Below are positions 6,371-8,787 of a stretch of DNA of 8,787 bases, piece by piece. A program made the translations under genes and the position numbers. Below the pieces are notes generated by a model. The model was not told the origin of the DNA, did not search any database, and saw nothing but the letters and a program-made list of their open reading frames with translations. Within the stretch, counting starts at the first letter, position 1, and every line of letters begins with the position of its first letter. Source of the stretch: Deltaproteobacteria bacterium (GTDB lineage Bacteria > Myxococcota > B64-G9); contig JAUVAM010000105.1 of the NCBI GenBank assembly GCA_030591745.1, positions 1 to 8,787 on the forward strand, written 5' to 3'.

Positions 6371-6375
6371 AGGAG
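6371..6375 (+). promoter_or_regulatory. Ribosome binding site of the small lipoprotein gene
   Basis: AGGAG lies 7 bases before ATG 6383 and immediately after the DUF4349 stop codon. It rejects the upstream in-frame ATG at 6350, which lies inside the DUF4349 gene. Confidence 0.7.
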
Positions 6376-6382
6376 ACTCGCC

Positions 6383-6826
6383 ATGACAAAATACTCAGCC
6401 ATCCTGTTGCTGGCCCTCATGGGAAGCGGTTGCGTCAGCATGCAGCCTCCCGAAGGCTACGCAGCACATGAGCACTGGGCGTATACGCTGAAGGCCGTTT
6501 CCACGGAAGCCTCGGTCGTCGCTCTGAACCAATTTCGCAACCAAGATGAACAACGCGGCACGCTGGCCTTCTGGAGCGAAGCAGCCAGCAAGCATCTGGT
6601 GCGATCCCGAGGCTATGCAGCCATCAAGGAGGGCGATTTTACCTCGCCCCGGGGCCAGGGCCATTGGATGCTCTTTTCCAAGCGTTTCAAGGGAACGGAG
6701 CACCTCTACATGCTGGGCCTTGTGCTGGAAGGCGATAAGATCTTCGCCCTGGAGGCGGGTGGCGAGAAAAAAAGCCTGGAACCTGACCTGGATCGACTGG
6801 TCAAATCCTTCGCCACGCTCGACTAA
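6383..6826 (+). CDS. Small uncharacterised lipoprotein
   Basis: The product has 147 residues. It begins with a lipoprotein-like signal: MTKYS, hydrophobic 6-13, GSGC with Cys17 (Gly at -3 is atypical, but the overall shape is good). The mature part has about 130 residues with the look of a small alpha/beta domain: an early helix, an FWSEA segment (about 64-68), RGYAAIKEGDFTS (about 76-88), GHWMLFSKRF, a hydrophobic strand YMLGLVLEGDKIFALEAGGE and a final helix. I do not recognise a named family, although similar lipoproteins with the GYxxxxEGDxTS and EAGGE patterns seem familiar from myxobacteria; that is memory, not a search result. It lies 13 bases after the DUF4349 gene with its own ribosome binding site, so the two are probably made together. 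Its TAA overlaps the stop of the convergent thioesterase gene. Confidence 0.85.
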   Translation: MTKYSAILLLALMGSGCVSMQPPEGYAAHEHWAYTLKAVSTEASVVALNQFRNQDEQRGTLAFWSEAASKHLVRSRGYAAIKEGDFTSPRGQGHWMLFSKRFKGTEHLYMLGLVLEGDKIFALEAGGEKKSLEPDLDRLVKSFATLD

Positions 6827-7296
6827 ACATTAGCAAACATGCTATCCGGGGCCAACACGGCCACCACGCGACCCCTGACACAGATATCGTCTCCGGCAAA
6901 CACATTCATGGTGACGATCACCTTGCGCCCCTTGATCTCCTCCGCCTGGGCCTTGAGAAGCAATTCCACGCCCATGGGCGTGGGCTTCAAGAAATCCACC
7001 TGCAGCGAGGCGGTCACGTAGCGCAGCTCCGGCTCGGAGCCCATGGGCCGACCGGCCTGCCGATAGGCCGCCGCCGCAGCCGTGCCCGTACCGTGGCAGT
7101 CCACCAGCGAGGCGATCAAACCACCATAGACATAGCCTGGCACGGCCGTATGGAACTCTTTCGGCATGAAACGACAGACGGAATAATCACCCTCCCAGTA
7201 ACTCTTAATCTGAAGCCCGTGAGGATTTGCATAACCACAGCCGTAGCATTGGGCCACGGGGGCTGAATAGAAATCTTGAAAAGCTTCTCTTTTCAT
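6823..7296 (-). CDS. PaaI-like hotdog-fold thioesterase
   Basis: The start at 7296 gives 157 residues, with GGAGG four bases upstream. The N-terminal QCYGCGYANPHGL (16-28) matches the CFGCGxxNPxGL signature of a 4HBT/PaaI-like subgroup. The core segment YGGLIASLVDCHGTGTAA (57-74) is the hotdog helix, with Asp66 the likely catalytic acid and Tyr57 where many relatives have His (HGG). The strand LQVDFLKPTPMGVELLLKAQ (98-117) and the final strands complete one hotdog domain of usual length. The likely reaction is hydrolysis of a small acyl-CoA in the cytoplasm; the acyl group is unknown. There is no signal peptide. A good promoter lies upstream at 7327-7355, with about 23 bases of leader. The frame is open upstream to 8217, but that extension lies antisense to other genes and is not credible. 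The stop TAG shares two bases with the stop of the convergent small lipoprotein. Confidence 0.92.
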   Translation of the reverse strand: MKREAFQDFYSAPVAQCYGCGYANPHGLQIKSYWEGDYSVCRFMPKEFHTAVPGYVYGGLIASLVDCHGTGTAAAAAYRQAGRPMGSEPELRYVTASLQVDFLKPTPMGVELLLKAQAEEIKGRKVIVTMNVFAGDDICVRGRVVAVLAPDSMFANV

Positions 7297-7317
7297 GCGA
7301 CCTCCCAAATGAGTCGA

Positions 7318-7334
7318 TGTACGCGTATTGTACA
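7318..7334. repeat. Inverted repeat TGTAC-N7-GTACA, possible operator
   Basis: Five-base arms (7318-7322 and 7330-7334) form a 17-base dyad that covers the -10 box and predicted start of the thioesterase promoter, and lies 44 bases before the divergent UPF0316 start. Position and symmetry suit a dimeric repressor, but the arms are short and no regulator gene is adjacent. Confidence 0.35.
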
Positions 7335-7355
7335 ACCCGTTTTTGGCCTTGTCAT
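7327..7355 (-). promoter_or_regulatory. Sigma-70-like promoter of the thioesterase gene
   Basis: On the minus strand ATGACA (7355-7350, 5 of 6 consensus) and TACAAT (7332-7327, 5 of 6) are separated by 17 bases. The predicted start is near 7320, which leaves room for the ribosome binding site before ATG 7296. This is the best promoter match in the window. Confidence 0.55.
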
Positions 7356-7367
7356 CCTCCCGATTCT

Positions 7368-7371
7368 GGAG
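7368..7371 (+). promoter_or_regulatory. Ribosome binding site of the UPF0316 gene
   Basis: GGAG lies 6 bases before ATG 7378. It supports 7378 over the in-frame ATG at 7276, which would begin inside the divergent thioesterase gene. Confidence 0.6.
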
Positions 7372-7377
7372 CGCATC

Positions 7378-7956
7378 ATGAATGAATTCGATTGGACGAA
7401 CTACGTACTCATACCTTGTCTTATCTTTCTTGGCAGGGTGGTGGACGTGACCCTCGGCACCCTCCGCATCATCTCCGTGTCCCGAGGCCGCAAGCTGCTC
7501 TCCGCCCTGCTGGGCTTTTTCGAGGTCTTCATCTGGCTCTTGGCCATCGGAGAGATATTCAAAAACCTGGATGGCTGGCCACACTTGCTCGCCTATTCGG
7601 CAGGCTTCGCCACCGGTAACTATGTGGGCATTTGGCTGGAAAGCAAGCTGGCCATGGGCATGAACCTGCTTCGAGTCATCACCCGACATGGAGCCACGGA
7701 ACTGGTCGAGACCCTTCACAGGGAGGATCTGGGTTGCACGGTCGTGCAAGCAGAAGGCGCTTTCGGGCCCGTTCAATTGCTCTTCATGGCACTCCGACGC
7801 AAAGACGTACCCAAAGCACTGGGCCTCATCAAAAAATTCAACCCAAGCGCCTTCTTTACCCTGGAAGATGTGCGAGGCGTGAGCCACGGCATCTTCCCGA
7901 CCCGTTCTTTCGGCCTGGGGACGCTGAGTTTGCGTCCGACCCGCAAAGGAAAATAG
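7378..7956 (+). CDS. UPF0316-type membrane protein (DUF5698 + DUF2179)
   Basis: The start at 7378 gives 192 residues, close to the usual UPF0316 length. The N-terminal half has three hydrophobic stretches (about 8-25, 40-60 and 67-87) with the family hallmarks RVVDVTLGTLR (20-30), SRGRKLLSALLGFFEVFIW (35-53), AYSAGFATGNYVG (72-84) and ESKLAMG (88-94). The C-terminal part (about 95-180) resembles the soluble DUF2179 domain: an ITRHG strand, a helix ELVETLH, LGCTVVQAEGAFG (118-130), a strand of LLFMALRR type, then PKALGLIKKFNPSAFFTLEDV (145-165). The biochemical role of the family is not established. It should sit in the inner membrane with the C-terminal domain in the cytoplasm. The SDR gene follows after 2 bases, so the two are almost certainly co-transcribed. 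No promoter was confidently identified for this strand. Confidence 0.92.
   Translation: MNEFDWTNYVLIPCLIFLGRVVDVTLGTLRIISVSRGRKLLSALLGFFEVFIWLLAIGEIFKNLDGWPHLLAYSAGFATGNYVGIWLESKLAMGMNLLRVITRHGATELVETLHREDLGCTVVQAEGAFGPVQLLFMALRRKDVPKALGLIKKFNPSAFFTLEDVRGVSHGIFPTRSFGLGTLSLRPTRKGK
7945..7950 (+). promoter_or_regulatory. Ribosome binding site of the SDR gene, inside the UPF0316 gene
   Basis: AAAGGA lies 8 bases before ATG 7959 and inside the last codons of the upstream gene. It favours 7959 over the next in-frame ATG at 7971. Confidence 0.55.
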
Positions 7957-7958
7957 GC

Positions 7959-8771
7959 ATGAGCTCCCGCATGAGCAAACAAAGCTTTCACGACCGCTAC
8001 GGCCCTTGGGCTCTGGTATTCGGCGCCGCCCATGGCATCGGTCGTGCCTACTGTTTTGAATTGACGCGCCGAGGCTTGAACTTGGTCCTGGTAGACAAGG
8101 ACGCAGATGGACTGGACAAGCTGAGCGAGGCCTTGAGGAAACCAGGCATCTGGACCAAGACGATTGTCTTGGATCTGGCCAAGCCAGACAGCCATTTGGA
8201 TCTGGCAGCAAGCACAAAAGACCTGGACCTGGGCCTGCTTATCTTCAACGCAGCTCATTCGGTGGTGGGACCCTTCCTGGAGACCTCCATCGAGGAGCAT
8301 CTGTTAACCGTGGACGTAAACGCACGCAGCGTATTGGCCAACCTTCGCATGCTCCTTCCCCAGTTGGTGGCTCGGGGCCGAGGTGGTCTGCTGATAATGA
8401 CCTCCTTGGCCGGGCTGGGGGGTACGGCCCAAGTGGCAAGCTACGCGGCCTCAAAGGCCTTCGATTTGGTCCTGGCCGAATCCCTTTGGGCTGAGTTGGC
8501 TCCGACTGGCGTCCATGTGCTGGCCCTCGTCGCCGGCCCCACCGACACCCCGGGATTCCAAACCAGCCGCCCAAAAATGAGCCCACATCTGGTCATGCGA
8601 CCCGAGGAGGTAGCTACCCAGGCCCTGGACCACCTGCACCAGGGCCCTGTTTTCGTGCCCGGCAAGCTCAATCGCCTGACCGCAACCCTCCGCCAGCACA
8701 TCCTGCCCCGCCGTCTGGCCGCCACCTGGATGGCACACGCCATGACCTCAGTCTACCCAAAGCAACCATAA
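7959..8771 (+). CDS. Short-chain dehydrogenase/reductase (SDR)
   Basis: The start at 7959 gives 270 residues, a classical SDR length. The cofactor loop is GAAHGIG (22-28; the usual Thr-Gly is Phe-Gly here). Asp46 at the end of the second strand (LVLVDKD) suggests NAD(H) rather than NADP(H). NAA (97-99) replaces the common NAG. The catalytic tetrad is complete: Asn121, Ser149 (MTSLAG), Tyr162 and Lys166 (YAASK). GPTDTP (193-198) is the usual post-catalytic PGxxxT-like loop. The N-terminal YGPWALVFGAAHGIG resembles SDRs of the 17-beta-HSD/ketoacyl-reductase-like group, which act on lipid or steroid-like substrates; that assignment is tentative. The enzyme is cytosolic, with no signal peptide; a basic C-terminal tail (LPRRLAATW) may contact a membrane. 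It begins 2 bases after the UPF0316 stop codon, so it shares that operon. The substrate is unknown. Confidence 0.95.
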   Translation: MSSRMSKQSFHDRYGPWALVFGAAHGIGRAYCFELTRRGLNLVLVDKDADGLDKLSEALRKPGIWTKTIVLDLAKPDSHLDLAASTKDLDLGLLIFNAAHSVVGPFLETSIEEHLLTVDVNARSVLANLRMLLPQLVARGRGGLLIMTSLAGLGGTAQVASYAASKAFDLVLAESLWAELAPTGVHVLALVAGPTDTPGFQTSRPKMSPHLVMRPEEVATQALDHLHQGPVFVPGKLNRLTATLRQHILPRRLAATWMAHAMTSVYPKQP

Positions 8772-8787
8772 TCATGGGTGCCATGAG

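Noticed and set aside
6831..6844. Hairpin TAGCA-AACA-TGCTA near the convergent stop codons as a terminator
   Set aside because: The stem is only 5 bases, AU-rich, lies within the thioesterase coding end, and has no T-run on either side.
7297..8217. Upstream extension of the thioesterase frame on the minus strand (464 residues in total)
   Set aside because: It lies antisense to the UPF0316 and SDR genes and reads through the divergent promoter; only the last 157 residues form a hotdog domain.
7773..8300. Minus-strand open frame of 175 residues across the UPF0316/SDR junction
   Set aside because: It is antisense to two well-supported genes and has no motif or start signal.
8774..8787. Possible start of a further plus-strand gene (ATGGGTGCC) after the SDR
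   Set aside because: Only 14 bases are visible and there is no ribosome binding site, so it cannot be supported.

Overview
The window looks like chromosome from a Myxococcota/Bradymonadota-type bacterium (old Deltaproteobacteria), moderately GC-rich. The evidence is the protein families: a membrane serine/threonine kinase with an HRDVSPQN catalytic loop and periplasmic PEGA repeats, a lipoprotein with MopE-type Asp/Cys metal-binding repeats plus a Myxococcus-type Cys-rich repeat, and several other lipoproteins. The species cannot be named from the sequence. I see no tRNA, rRNA, CRISPR array, insertion sequence, phage gene or other sign of recent transfer, and no gene-free stretch longer than about 110 bases.

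The nine genes are tightly packed in alternating orientation. (1) Minus strand, 1-781: an exported protein with a helical, TPR-like N-terminal region; its 3' end lies outside the window. (2) Plus, 891-2681: the PEGA-domain kinase, divergent from gene 1. (3) Minus, 2686-4617: the MopE-repeat lipoprotein, meeting the kinase tail to tail with 4 bases between stop codons. (4) Minus, 4614-5516: a Cof-like HAD phosphatase with a lipoprotein signal, upstream of and overlapping gene 3 by ATGA, so the two form one translationally coupled unit. (5, 6) Plus, 5614-6369 and 6383-6826: a DUF4349 lipoprotein followed by a small uncharacterised lipoprotein. (7) Minus, 6823-7296: a PaaI-like hotdog thioesterase whose stop codon overlaps that of gene 6. 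(8, 9) Plus, 7378-7956 and 7959-8771: a UPF0316/DUF2179-type membrane protein and a short-chain dehydrogenase, 2 bases apart.

Six of the nine products (1 to 6) carry a signal peptide or a transmembrane anchor, so the left three quarters of the window is mostly a cell-envelope region. The kinase probably senses or binds something through its periplasmic PEGA repeats and signals inward. The HAD/MopE pair and the DUF4349/small lipoprotein pair are two divergent lipoprotein operons sharing a 97-base control region. The right quarter is metabolic or membrane housekeeping, with a divergent control region between 7297 and 7377.

I do not see a convincing new defence, mobile or biosynthetic system. 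The most unusual item is the HAD-IIB phosphatase that appears to be exported as a cysteine-rich lipoprotein and is translationally coupled to a metal-binding-repeat lipoprotein. Family assignments come from motif recognition by eye; no database search was run.
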